64,000 nucleotides of DNA from Segetibacter aerophilus (GTDB lineage: Bacteria > Bacteroidota > Bacteroidia > Chitinophagales > Chitinophagaceae), in assembly GCF_007991655.1 (NCBI RefSeq), contig NZ_BJYT01000010.1, positions 1 through 64,000 on the forward strand. Reading direction: 5' to 3'. The notes under the pieces are model-generated. The model searched no databases. It was not told the origin of the DNA and was given only the letters and a program-made list of their open reading frames with translations. Both the position numbers and the translations under genes were made by a program. This document shows, piece by piece, positions 27,586 through 35,908 of the stretch (positions are counted from its first letter, which is position 1; each line of letters starts with the position of its first letter).

Positions 27586-28074
27586 GAGAATGATTAAAAT
27601 TGTTTAACAGACAAAAATTTAATTACCTGCCGATAGCGCTGCGAACGTTATCGGCTTTTTTTATGGGGAAATAATTAGGTGAAAACCTATTGCAACTGAA
27701 AGAAGCTGTTCAATGTATTAGTATCGAAATAATAAAGTTTAATAACTCCAGTTACTTAGAAAGACTATCAAAGATTTCTTATTTACCTGCTAAAAAGCAA
27801 AAGAATGGTTACGAATAAAAGGGGCTAAAATGCTCGCTTCATAAATAATGACCTTCGTATTTCTGTGGAAACAGTAATACGGATTGAAGCTTTAATTCAA
27901 ATGAAAGTATTGTTGTGTGAAATTTTAAAAATACTTGCTCGAACAGAAAGTGTAGCGTTTTGGCATAGTTTATTTTGTTTCGTTAGATAAGCTAATATAC
28001 AAATAAAATTAGATTAACATTATTTTCTAAAAAATACTGTTAAAAGAAACAGCAGTTTTTACAAGCGGTAATTA
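27586..28074. other. 489-bp leader region upstream of susC
   Basis: No credible coding frame. The left end should hold the susC promoter and leader, and contains a strong plus-strand terminator (27629-27662). The right end (about 28035-28056) has a weak hairpin with a minus-strand T run that could end transcription from the SDR gene. The rest is AT-rich with no recognisable element. No hybrid two-component, ECF sigma or other regulator gene is present near it. Confidence 0.5.
27629..27662 (+). terminator. Plus-strand rho-independent terminator facing susC
   Basis: Stem GCCGATAGCG with CGTTATCGGC (10 bp, one G-T pair), 7-base loop CTGCGAA, then seven T residues. It works only on the plus strand, yet all annotated genes for several kb on both sides are on the minus strand. 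An antisense transcript from the 5' part of susC is the simplest source. Confidence 0.85.
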
Positions 28075-28830
28075 TTAATAAGGAGAAGGGCTGACCGACG
28101 TCCATCCGCCGTCAACAATTAAGGTTTGGCCGGTTATATGCCTTGAAAAGGGTGAAACTAAAAATACAGCAGCATGAGCGATATCTTCTACAGTAGCAGG
28201 CCTTCCCATAGGAGTTATCCTTGACCAGGTCTCGGTGTAAGATGCATCACCTAAAGTTCGTTCTGTAGCCGTTGCCCCAGGTGCGATGGCGTTTACCGAT
28301 ATGTTGTATTCTGACAATTCGATCACCAGCCCTTTTGCCAGCATTTCAAGACCGGCTTTTGTCATTCCGTATGCAACTAAGTTTTTGTGTGCCTGGTGAC
28401 CGGTAACCGAAGACATAAATAAAATACTTCCACCTGAATTTTGTGCTCTTATTTGTTTGGCCACCTCCTGTGCGAGAAAGAAACTTCCACCCAGGTTTAG
28501 CTGCATTACTTTATATAAAGACTCCGGCTCATACTCGAGGAATTCATTGAAAAGTGTGATGCCTGCGTTAGCAATTGCAATCGTAACTTTTCCAAACTCA
28601 CTGATCGTTTGCTGTACCATGTCTTTTATGAAAGACACATCCGCCGCATCTCCCGGTACCGCTATGCAGTTGCCGCCTGATTCTTTAATTGTTTTTACAG
28701 CCTCATCGGCAAGACGTTCGTCAACGTCATTTAACGCAACCCTGACACCTTGGAAGGTTAATTGTTTTGCAATCTCAAAACCGATGCCCTGGCCGGCACC
28801 CGTTATTATGGCAACCTGTTCGTTAAACAT
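28075..28830 (-). CDS. Short-chain dehydrogenase/reductase
   Basis: Classical SDR, 251 residues. Motifs: cofactor site ITGAGQGIGFEIA, Asp region VPGDAADVS, IANAGITLF, catalytic Ser in LFMSSVTGHQ, Tyr-x3-Lys in YGMTKAGLEM, SVNAIAPGATATERT and the tail GQTLIVDGGWTS. It is close in pattern to sugar or 2-keto-3-deoxy-sugar-acid dehydrogenases of oxidative sugar pathways, as well as to 3-oxoacyl-ACP reductases. It follows the IlvD/Edd dehydratase gene by about 110 bp, and that pairing supports a sugar-acid substrate. It is separated from susC by 489 bp, so it may belong to a different transcript than the importer genes. Confidence 0.88.
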   Translation of the reverse strand: MFNEQVAIITGAGQGIGFEIAKQLTFQGVRVALNDVDERLADEAVKTIKESGGNCIAVPGDAADVSFIKDMVQQTISEFGKVTIAIANAGITLFNEFLEYEPESLYKVMQLNLGGSFFLAQEVAKQIRAQNSGGSILFMSSVTGHQAHKNLVAYGMTKAGLEMLAKGLVIELSEYNISVNAIAPGATATERTLGDASYTETWSRITPMGRPATVEDIAHAAVFLVSPFSRHITGQTLIVDGGWTSVSPSPY

Positions 28831-28855
28831 AGTCTTCTAAATTGTCATTGAATAG

Positions 28856-28925
28856 GTGAGTTGTGAATTGGGATTTAGGAGTTGGGAGTTGTAAGTAAGA
28901 AATTGGGCAATTACTCACAACTCAC
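28856..28925. repeat. Inverted repeat GTGAGTTGTGA / TCACAACTCAC
   Basis: Arms of 11 bp at 28856-28866 and 28915-28925 enclose GAGTT-rich sequence, in the gap between dehydratase and SDR genes. A related structure with arms GAGTTATGAAT and ATTCATAACTC lies between ftsA and ftsZ, suggesting a dispersed intergenic hairpin family. Confidence 0.65.
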
Positions 28926-28943
28926 TGCTCACACCTCACAAGA

Positions 28944-30659
28944 CTAATGCGAGTCCCTTGTAATTTCACTTCCTGACTTGCCCCGCAAGAATTCAAAATC
29001 AGCACCAAGATGCGCTTGCTGAACTGTTGAAGTATACAAATTCACATAACCTCTTTCGCTTGCTAATGCCGGTGCTTTCCAGTTTTGTTTTCGCTCTTCT
29101 AGCTCTTCGTCTGGTACATGTAAATGCAGCGATCTATTAGGAAGGTCTAAAGTAATCAAGTCACCATTTTTGATAACACTAAAATTACCACCAACAGCCG
29201 CTTCCGGAGATACGTGCAATACAACTGTGCCGAAACCAGTACCGCTCATGCGACCATCCGAAATTCTTACCATATCTGTTACACCCTTCATCAGCAGTTT
29301 TTTTGGAAGTGCCATATTACCTACTTCGGGCATACCTGGGTAACCTTTCGGACCAACATTCTTCAAAACCATAACAGAACTCTCGTCTACGTCTAAATCG
29401 TCGTTGTCAATCCTTTCTTTATAGTCTTCGATATCTTCAAAAACTACTGCCTTTCCTGTATGCTGCAGTAGCTCCGCAGAGGCGGCAGAAGGTTTGATAA
29501 CTGCACCGTTTTCACAAAGATTTCCGTTTAGGACAACAATGCCCGAAATAGCGTTAAACGGTTCAATAACTGAAGCAATAATCTCCCTATTTACAAACTC
29601 GCTACGTTCAAAATTTTCTTTAATTGTTTTTGAATTCACGGTAATGCAATCCGTATTTAAATGTTCTGCCAGCTCTTTTAAAACTGCCTGCAATCCGCCG
29701 GCATAATAAAAGTCTTCCATGAAAAATTTACCAGAAGGCTGAAGGTTGGCAAGAAGTGGAATTTTAGTAGAATATGTATCAATATCCTGCAGCGTTAAAT
29801 CAATTCCAACCCGCCCTGCAATGGCTAAAAGATGAAGCACGAAGTTGGTAGATCCGCCAATGGCTGCATTAGTAATAATTGCATTTTCAAAAGCCTTACG
29901 AGTTAAAATATCTGAAGGTTTCAAATCGTCTTTAACCATTTCCACTATTCGCAATCCTGACAATTGCGCAAGCACTTTTCTTCTTGCATCAGCCGCAGGT
30001 ATTGCTGCATTGTTTGGCAAAGAAAGTCCGAGTGCTTCTACCATACACGCCATAGTCGATGCAGTTCCCATCACAGCGCAGTGACCCCGACTTCTACACA
30101 TACTTCCTTCAAGCGTTACAAATTCTTCCTGGCTCATCTTTTCTTCTTTTATGGCTGCCTGGTATCGCCACAAATCGCTTGTACCAATGGAAGTTCCTTT
30201 GTGTCTACCTGTTAACATGGCGCCTCCCGAAACAACAATCGTTGGAATATCAACACTACATGCACCCATGACCAGAGAAGGGGTAGTCTTATCGCAGCCG
30301 CAAAGTAAAACAACACCGTCTAAGGGATTAGCCCTTATAGACTCTTCCACATCCATACTTGCAAGGTTGCGGTAAAGCATGGCGGTTGGCTTCATCAACG
30401 TTTCACCTAACGACATTACCGGAAATTCAACAGGAAATCCGCCAGCCTGGTAAATACCTCTTTTTACAGACTCTGCCAGTTCACGAAAATGGGCGTTGCA
30501 AGGTGTCAATTCAGACCAAGTATTACATATGCCGATGACCGGCTTACCATCAAATTCATAGTCCGGAATTCCCTGGTTTTTCATCCATGCCCGGTATACA
30601 AAACCGTCTTTGCCCTTACGGCCAAACCACGCACGGCTTCTGAGATTTACTTCTTTCAT
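28944..30659 (-). CDS. IlvD/Edd family dehydratase, sugar-acid type
   Basis: Iron-sulfur dehydratase of 571 residues that removes water from an aldonic acid to give a 2-keto-3-deoxy acid. Compared with IlvD and Edd it resembles L-arabinonate/pentonate dehydratases: start RSRAWFGRKGKDGFVYRAWM, then ICNTWSELTPCNAHF, PVMSLGETLMKPTAML, GCDKTTPSLVMGA and MCRSRGHCAVMGTASTM. Cysteines in these segments are the probable cluster ligands. ISDGRMSGTGFGTVVLHVSPE closes the active site. It is the first gene of the minus-strand locus, so the locus probably processes a lactone-derived sugar acid. The branched-chain amino-acid role is unlikely in this context. Confidence 0.88.
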   Translation of the reverse strand: MKEVNLRSRAWFGRKGKDGFVYRAWMKNQGIPDYEFDGKPVIGICNTWSELTPCNAHFRELAESVKRGIYQAGGFPVEFPVMSLGETLMKPTAMLYRNLASMDVEESIRANPLDGVVLLCGCDKTTPSLVMGACSVDIPTIVVSGGAMLTGRHKGTSIGTSDLWRYQAAIKEEKMSQEEFVTLEGSMCRSRGHCAVMGTASTMACMVEALGLSLPNNAAIPAADARRKVLAQLSGLRIVEMVKDDLKPSDILTRKAFENAIITNAAIGGSTNFVLHLLAIAGRVGIDLTLQDIDTYSTKIPLLANLQPSGKFFMEDFYYAGGLQAVLKELAEHLNTDCITVNSKTIKENFERSEFVNREIIASVIEPFNAISGIVVLNGNLCENGAVIKPSAASAELLQHTGKAVVFEDIEDYKERIDNDDLDVDESSVMVLKNVGPKGYPGMPEVGNMALPKKLLMKGVTDMVRISDGRMSGTGFGTVVLHVSPEAAVGGNFSVIKNGDLITLDLPNRSLHLHVPDEELEERKQNWKAPALASERGYVNLYTSTVQQAHLGADFEFLRGKSGSEITRDSH

Positions 30660-30830
30660 GTAGTTTCAATTATGGCTGCCAATAGTTAAAGACTTCAAGA
30701 TATTACAAAGAATGAAAGTAAAAGTGAATTTTTGAAATTGGATAACGAGAGGACCTTTTACGAGAAAATTTTATCGACATTTTGCAGTCGTAAGCACTCA
30801 GGTACCAGCATTATTTCTACTAGAAACATC

Positions 30831-30850
30831 GTTGCGTCGCAAGCACTTCA
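30831..30850 (+). repeat. Dispersed 20-bp repeat, copy 5 (left half only)
   Basis: GTTGCGTCGCA matches type A exactly and is preceded by ACATC as in other copies. The right half (AGCACTTCA) has diverged. It lies between the divergent dehydratase and alpha/beta-hydrolase genes. Confidence 0.6.
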
Positions 30851-30940
30851 GCTGCATAACGTCTTGCATCAGTAGTTTCAATTTTAAAACCGCAAATGGA
30901 ATGCAGCGTGCTTATCATTTAATTTTATCAAAAGTAAACC

Positions 30941-31741
30941 ATGGAAAAACGATTTGAACACAACGGATCAGCAGGTTATTACGAGGTGTACGGAAGTGGA
31001 AAACCGGTTGTATTGCTGCATGGCTTTGCAGAAGACAATACGATCTGGAACGAACAAGTTTCATTTCTCGAACAACATTGCCTATTAATCATACCCGATC
31101 TTCCCGGAAGCGGGCGATCTCCATTGCTAACGAAAGAAGATGCCTCTATTGAAGACTACGCCGATATTGTACATGCGTTACTCAATTTCGAGAATATAGA
31201 AAAATGCCTCCTTTTTGGCCATAGTATGGGCGGCTACATTACGCTTGCATTTGCAGAAAAGTTTCCAGGGAAATTGGCGGGTTTTGGCGTGGTCCATTCT
31301 ACAGCTTTCGAAGACAATGAAGAGAAAAAAAATACCAGGAGAAAAGCGATTAAGCTAATAGAAGAATATGGCGTTTATCCTTTTTTAAAAAACAGCACGC
31401 CAAACCTCTTTTCCGAGACCTATAAAAAAGAACATCCTGAAAGGGTTGCCGATTTAATAGAGCAGGGAAAAAAGTTTACAAAAGAAGCGCTGATACAATA
31501 TTACACGGCCATGATCAAGCGACCCGACAGGACAAGCATACTTGAAAAAAGTGATGTTCCGGTTTTGTTTGCGATTGGGACAGAAGATTCTGCCGCTCCT
31601 TTGGAAGATCTCTTAAAACAGGTGCACCTTCCTAAAGTCTCCTATATCCATATTATAAAAGATGTTGGTCATATGAGCATGTGGGAGAAGCCGTCTGAAT
31701 TGAACAAGCACCTTTATCAATTTATAAAAGACTGCTCGTAA
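30941..31741 (+). CDS. Alpha/beta-fold hydrolase
   Basis: Cytoplasmic alpha/beta hydrolase, 266 residues. VVLLHGFAEDNTIWNEQ gives the oxyanion-hole strand, LLFGHSMGGYITLAF carries the nucleophilic serine, VPVLFAIGTEDSAAP the acid region, and VGHMSMWEKP the catalytic histidine. The pattern fits the broad BioH/peroxidase-like group, but no substrate can be given. It is a single plus-strand gene with no co-transcribed partner; the dehydratase upstream is divergent. Confidence 0.85.
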   Translation: MEKRFEHNGSAGYYEVYGSGKPVVLLHGFAEDNTIWNEQVSFLEQHCLLIIPDLPGSGRSPLLTKEDASIEDYADIVHALLNFENIEKCLLFGHSMGGYITLAFAEKFPGKLAGFGVVHSTAFEDNEEKKNTRRKAIKLIEEYGVYPFLKNSTPNLFSETYKKEHPERVADLIEQGKKFTKEALIQYYTAMIKRPDRTSILEKSDVPVLFAIGTEDSAAPLEDLLKQVHLPKVSYIHIIKDVGHMSMWEKPSELNKHLYQFIKDCS

Positions 31742-31984
31742 TTATTCAAACTACGCTAGCCTTCCAAAAAGTTTTTTAGGATAACTGTCGCGAGTTGTGC
31801 TTGCCGTTAAGCTTAAAATTCAAACGCAACCAACTGTTTGTGAGTTTTTTCGCTCTATCTATTAACACACTCTTATGACTAGCCGGGATAGGATAAATAG
31901 ACCAACCTTTCGTACTTTCACTTGTCTAAGCGTGCAGCATTTTCTAATAACCTGCTGTTCTGTTATGACTAGTATAAAGCTGAC

Positions 31985-34618
31985 ATGAAGAAACTTTCGA
32001 TCCTTTTAATTACAATCTTCTCCTTTTTACAAACTTTTGCCAGCCATATTGCAGGCGGCGAATTGTTTTATGAATATATCGGCCAGGGTAACTCTACTAA
32101 TACAAACAAGTACCGGGTTACCATGAGACTTTTCAGGGACTGTCATTCCATAGGCCAAACCCTTCAAACAGAAAGAGTCGTGATTGGAATTTACCGCACG
32201 AGTGGGCTTACATTATATTCTAAAATTGAACTAGCCCTTCAGTCCCCTACTCCAAGTATTCAACTTAATACGAATGCGATTCCCTGCCTGGTAAATGCAC
32301 CGGAGGTTTGTTTTCAAATAGGAGTCTTTACCGGAACTATCGATCTGCCTTCTACTGCTGACGGTTTCACACTCTCATGGGTTAGATGTTGCAGAATAGA
32401 AAACATTGGAAATCTTGAAACAACTACCGGAATTGGGGGAACGTTCGTAACTAAAATTCCCGGCCAGGGTATTTTACCTTCGGGAAATAATAGCAGCCCT
32501 CAATTCTTAATTAAAGACACGGCGCTGGTTTGCCAGAATAAGAATTTCATTCTTGATTTTGGTGCAACCGATTCTGATGGGGATCAGCTTACGTATTCAT
32601 TTTGTGATGCCTACTCTGGAGGAACTTCTACCAATCCAAATCCCGGAACATCACCGGCCGGCATTCCCTCAAGTCTTTCGTTGAATTCCCTGCCTTATGG
32701 GGCCGGCTTTAGTGGTCAGAGTCCTTTGGGCGCTTCGGTAAAAATTAATCCACAGACAGGCAAAATAACCGGGGTTGCTCCCGCAGCGGGACGGTATGTA
32801 ATAAATGTTTGCGTAACCGAATCCAGAAACGGTGTAGCAATTAATGAACACCGAAAAGACTTTATTTTACAGGTGGGAGATTGCGATTATACAGCCGCGG
32901 AACCGGTGCCATTTACAGGCGCTTACTGTAAAGATTTTAAAGTGACTTTTAGCAACAACAGTTCCTCCTCCAATATTCAGAGTTATTTCTGGGATTTTGG
33001 TGTAACGGGCAGTATTGCTGATACATCTTCATCAGCCCAACCCACATTTACATTTCCCGACACAGGTTCTTATAAAGTGAAACTGATAGTGAGAGCTGCA
33101 GCGGGTTGCGTTGATACAGGGATAACAACGCTTAGTGTTTATCCCGGTTTTAAACCTGATTTTGATTTTACGGGCAGTTGTTTCCAGGCTCCCTTTAACT
33201 TCAACGATAAAAGCACAGTAACCTACGGCGCGATTAATAGCTGGAGGTGGAACTTTGGAGATGTCTCTACGGCAGCTGATACTTCCCGCATAAAAAACCC
33301 AACTTACCAATATTCTGACACGGGCAGGAGGAGTGTTTCTCTCACGGTAACCAGCACCAAAGGCTGTACGGAAACCATTACGAAAACAGTGGCAGTAACA
33401 GACAAACCATTTCTTTCTCTGCCCTTTAAAGACACGTTGATTTGTAGTATTGATACGTTACAATTGAAAGCAGAAGGAACAGGAAGCTTTGTTTGGAAAC
33501 CGGCAAATAATATCATTAACCCTAATAGCGCCAACCCGCTCGTCTATCCTAAAGCCACTACAACCTATGCGGTTACTGTAACAGAAAATGGGTGTGTAGC
33601 CAGCGACACAGTTCGTGTAAATGTCCTTTCTTTTATCAATGTAAATGCCGGTGCAGATACCAGTATTTGCATTGCTGATAGTTTCTTGTTGAGGCCATTG
33701 AGCCAGGCATTGCAATATCAATGGACGCCGACTTCACAATTATCGGGTAGCTCAAATAGTAAAAATGTGGTAGCGAAACCGACGACTACTACGACTTATG
33801 TCGTGACTGCTAATCTTGGAAAATGCCAGGCCAGAGATTCGATCAAGGTTGTTGTTGCTCCTTACCCTGTAGCAAAAGCGGGAGTTGACGCTGCTATCTG
33901 TTTTGGTGACCAGGTCCCTTTAGCAGCCACTATTACCGGGTCATCTTTTAGATGGTCGCCTGCAAATTCGCTTGCTAACGAAACCACTCTTACGCCGATT
34001 GCAAAACCTTCACAAACTACTGCATACATCCTGGCTGTCTCAGATACGCTTGGTTGTGCGAAGCCTGTTTATGACACCGTAATGGTTAAAGTAATTCCTA
34101 AAATAAATGCGTTTGCCGGCAACGATACGAGTATTGTTGCAAACCAACCCCTTCAATTAAATGCTACGGGCGGAAGCACGTATTTATGGAGCCCTTCTAC
34201 AGGGATGAACAATCCCTCTATAGCAAATCCTACTGTTACGTTAGGCGCGTCTTACGATTCTATATTATACAGAGTGAGGGTGGGCGTACCGGAAGGATGT
34301 GTTCAGGAAGATGAAGTGAAAGTAAAAGTATTTAAAACAGGACCAGACATATTTGTGCCAACTGCATTTACTCCCAATCACGACGGTAAGAATGATTATT
34401 TTAAACCTATTGCAGTGGGAATGAAAGGCCTTAGCTCTTTCAAAGTCTTCAATCGATGGGGGCAACTGGTGTACAGTTCATCTGTTATTGATCTGGGATG
34501 GGACGGAACTTTAGGAGGTAAAGAGCAGGCACCCGGAACGTATGTATTTCTGGCTGAAGGTACAGACTACCTTGGAAAGACAGTGTTCAAAAAAGGAACG
34601 GTGATACTTATCAGGTAA
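31985..34618 (+). CDS. Secreted PKD-repeat protein with type IX (CHU_C) sorting domain
   Basis: Large (877 residues) exported protein. The signal peptide ends near FASH, and the next 290 residues resemble the N-terminal part of gliding-motility-associated surface proteins (HIAGGELFYEYIGQG). PKD-like domains follow (SYFWDFGVTGS, SWRWNFGDVSTAADT), then several short Ig-like repeats rich in TTTTYVVTA-type strands with ADTSICIADS motifs. The last about 85 residues, from FVPTAFTPNHDGKNDYFKP through FNRWGQLVY to GTVILIR, are the type B T9SS sorting domain. It should cross the outer membrane by the type IX system and act at the surface or outside. The specific role (adhesion or matrix) is not readable. 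Confidence 0.9.
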   Translation: MKKLSILLITIFSFLQTFASHIAGGELFYEYIGQGNSTNTNKYRVTMRLFRDCHSIGQTLQTERVVIGIYRTSGLTLYSKIELALQSPTPSIQLNTNAIPCLVNAPEVCFQIGVFTGTIDLPSTADGFTLSWVRCCRIENIGNLETTTGIGGTFVTKIPGQGILPSGNNSSPQFLIKDTALVCQNKNFILDFGATDSDGDQLTYSFCDAYSGGTSTNPNPGTSPAGIPSSLSLNSLPYGAGFSGQSPLGASVKINPQTGKITGVAPAAGRYVINVCVTESRNGVAINEHRKDFILQVGDCDYTAAEPVPFTGAYCKDFKVTFSNNSSSSNIQSYFWDFGVTGSIADTSSSAQPTFTFPDTGSYKVKLIVRAAAGCVDTGITTLSVYPGFKPDFDFTGSCFQAPFNFNDKSTVTYGAINSWRWNFGDVSTAADTSRIKNPTYQYSDTGRRSVSLTVTSTKGCTETITKTVAVTDKPFLSLPFKDTLICSIDTLQLKAEGTGSFVWKPANNIINPNSANPLVYPKATTTYAVTVTENGCVASDTVRVNVLSFINVNAGADTSICIADSFLLRPLSQALQYQWTPTSQLSGSSNSKNVVAKPTTTTTYVVTANLGKCQARDSIKVVVAPYPVAKAGVDAAICFGDQVPLAATITGSSFRWSPANSLANETTLTPIAKPSQTTAYILAVSDTLGCAKPVYDTVMVKVIPKINAFAGNDTSIVANQPLQLNATGGSTYLWSPSTGMNNPSIANPTVTLGASYDSILYRVRVGVPEGCVQEDEVKVKVFKTGPDIFVPTAFTPNHDGKNDYFKPIAVGMKGLSSFKVFNRWGQLVYSSSVIDLGWDGTLGGKEQAPGTYVFLAEGTDYLGKTVFKKGTVILIR

Positions 34619-34658
34619 ATTTCAGCGCTGGCTAAAAACAGTGGAATAATGATCCAAA

Positions 34659-34678
34659 GTACAAGAGTGCGACGCAAC
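34659..34678 (-). repeat. Dispersed 20-bp repeat, copy 6 (type A, exact)
   Basis: The minus strand reads GTTGCGTCGCACTCTTGTAC. It lies between the convergent PKD-protein and flippase-like genes. Confidence 0.88.
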
Positions 34679-34778
34679 GAAAGGTAACTTCTTAACTTAC
34701 AGCCGGGACACAAAATTTTCATTCCACTCAACCCACAATAGTGTTATAAAATGACTTTATCGGAATCACGAAATGTGG

Positions 34779-35804
34779 CTATTTTTCCTTTAAAGCAACA
34801 CTGTTACCAGACCTTGTAAAGAGGTGACGGCCTTTTGATGCGTAGATTAAAAGACCTATCAAAAGCGGCAACCAAAACTCATAAAACCTGAAGAGCAGCA
34901 TAGACTGTACGGCAATAACGGTCGGGTATTTGTACTTCTGAAGTATGAAAGTAAGCGACAATTCGATTGCGCCCATGCCTCGAAGAAAAGGAGAAATGAT
35001 AAGGAAAATAGCAGCCACGATATAGCCGATAACAGATGCTTCAAGCGAGGCATGAACCCCAGAACCAAGCATAGCAATATAGAGATGAATGATGCCGATA
35101 ACTTCTATAAAAACAGACACTAATGTTGCTTTCCAAAATTGCATCATGGATAGCTCAAAGGAGAAAGTGTCAGTAAGAAACTTTTCTATTTTCGGTCTTC
35201 CTTTTATAACCCACCTGTAAAAGGGACCTTTTGTTTGAATGGATCTTACCAACAATACCATCGCTATCAGAATTGCCAGAACCGTTATAAAAGCAGCTCC
35301 TGTGCCGGGTACAGTTGCATCTTGTATCCACAGGTAAAACAAAACGGGTACCGCTACAATAAAAACAGAAAAGATTCCGATAAAGCCATAAATGACAGAC
35401 GCATGGTGCACCTGTTGTACGTCGGCCTGACTATCGCGAATACTGGATGGCAAATAAGCCAAAGCCGTAATACCGCCGGCAGGAAGAAACACTGCAATGA
35501 CATTTCGTTTAAGATATAACTCGGTTGCATGAAGCCATGAAATACGGCCGCCTATTGCCAGGAAACTATAGACATACAGACCTGCCTGCAAGAGAATATA
35601 GACAACTGTTCCGGCAATGCCGAGCCAAAGCCAAACTGGATTAGTATGCAGCAGAGAAGTGCCTAAAGACCTTAGTTCTCCCCGTTGCTTCCAAAAAAAA
35701 TAACAGGCAATTATTATGAAGATGATGGCGAGGAATTCTTTCCAGCCCGCTTTCTTAAAAAAAGCTTTGATTTTATTTTGAGGCGAATTTTCGGGTCTTT
35801 CCAT
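34779..35804 (-). CDS. Flippase-like membrane protein (LPG synthase TM / UPF0104)
   Basis: Integral membrane protein with about eight hydrophobic segments, of the family formed by the membrane part of MprF and by YbhN/AglD proteins. Family marks are the LKRNVIAVFLPAGGITALAYLP segment (split in two helices), the VHHASVIYGF region and the late LRGMGAIELSLTFIL. The lysyl-transferase domain of full MprF is absent; the 341-residue length fits stand-alone flippase-like members. ATG at 35804 is chosen over an in-frame TTG three codons upstream. It lies about 100 bp downstream of acs on the same strand. The lipid substrate is unknown. Confidence 0.82.
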   Translation of the reverse strand: MERPENSPQNKIKAFFKKAGWKEFLAIIFIIIACYFFWKQRGELRSLGTSLLHTNPVWLWLGIAGTVVYILLQAGLYVYSFLAIGGRISWLHATELYLKRNVIAVFLPAGGITALAYLPSSIRDSQADVQQVHHASVIYGFIGIFSVFIVAVPVLFYLWIQDATVPGTGAAFITVLAILIAMVLLVRSIQTKGPFYRWVIKGRPKIEKFLTDTFSFELSMMQFWKATLVSVFIEVIGIIHLYIAMLGSGVHASLEASVIGYIVAAIFLIISPFLRGMGAIELSLTFILQKYKYPTVIAVQSMLLFRFYEFWLPLLIGLLIYASKGRHLFTRSGNSVALKEK

Positions 35805-35908
35805 TCTAGACAAAATGCTTTGTACCGTTTTAAGTAAAGCCTTCCAAATACTTTTAAACCTCTAAAATAAACAAGCCAGTGTGAGACGGTGAAGTGTTTA
35901 AATTGTTC

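Noticed and set aside
28944-30659. IlvD of branched-chain amino-acid synthesis
   Set aside because: No other ilv or leu genes nearby; the sequence pattern and neighbours fit a sugar-acid dehydratase.
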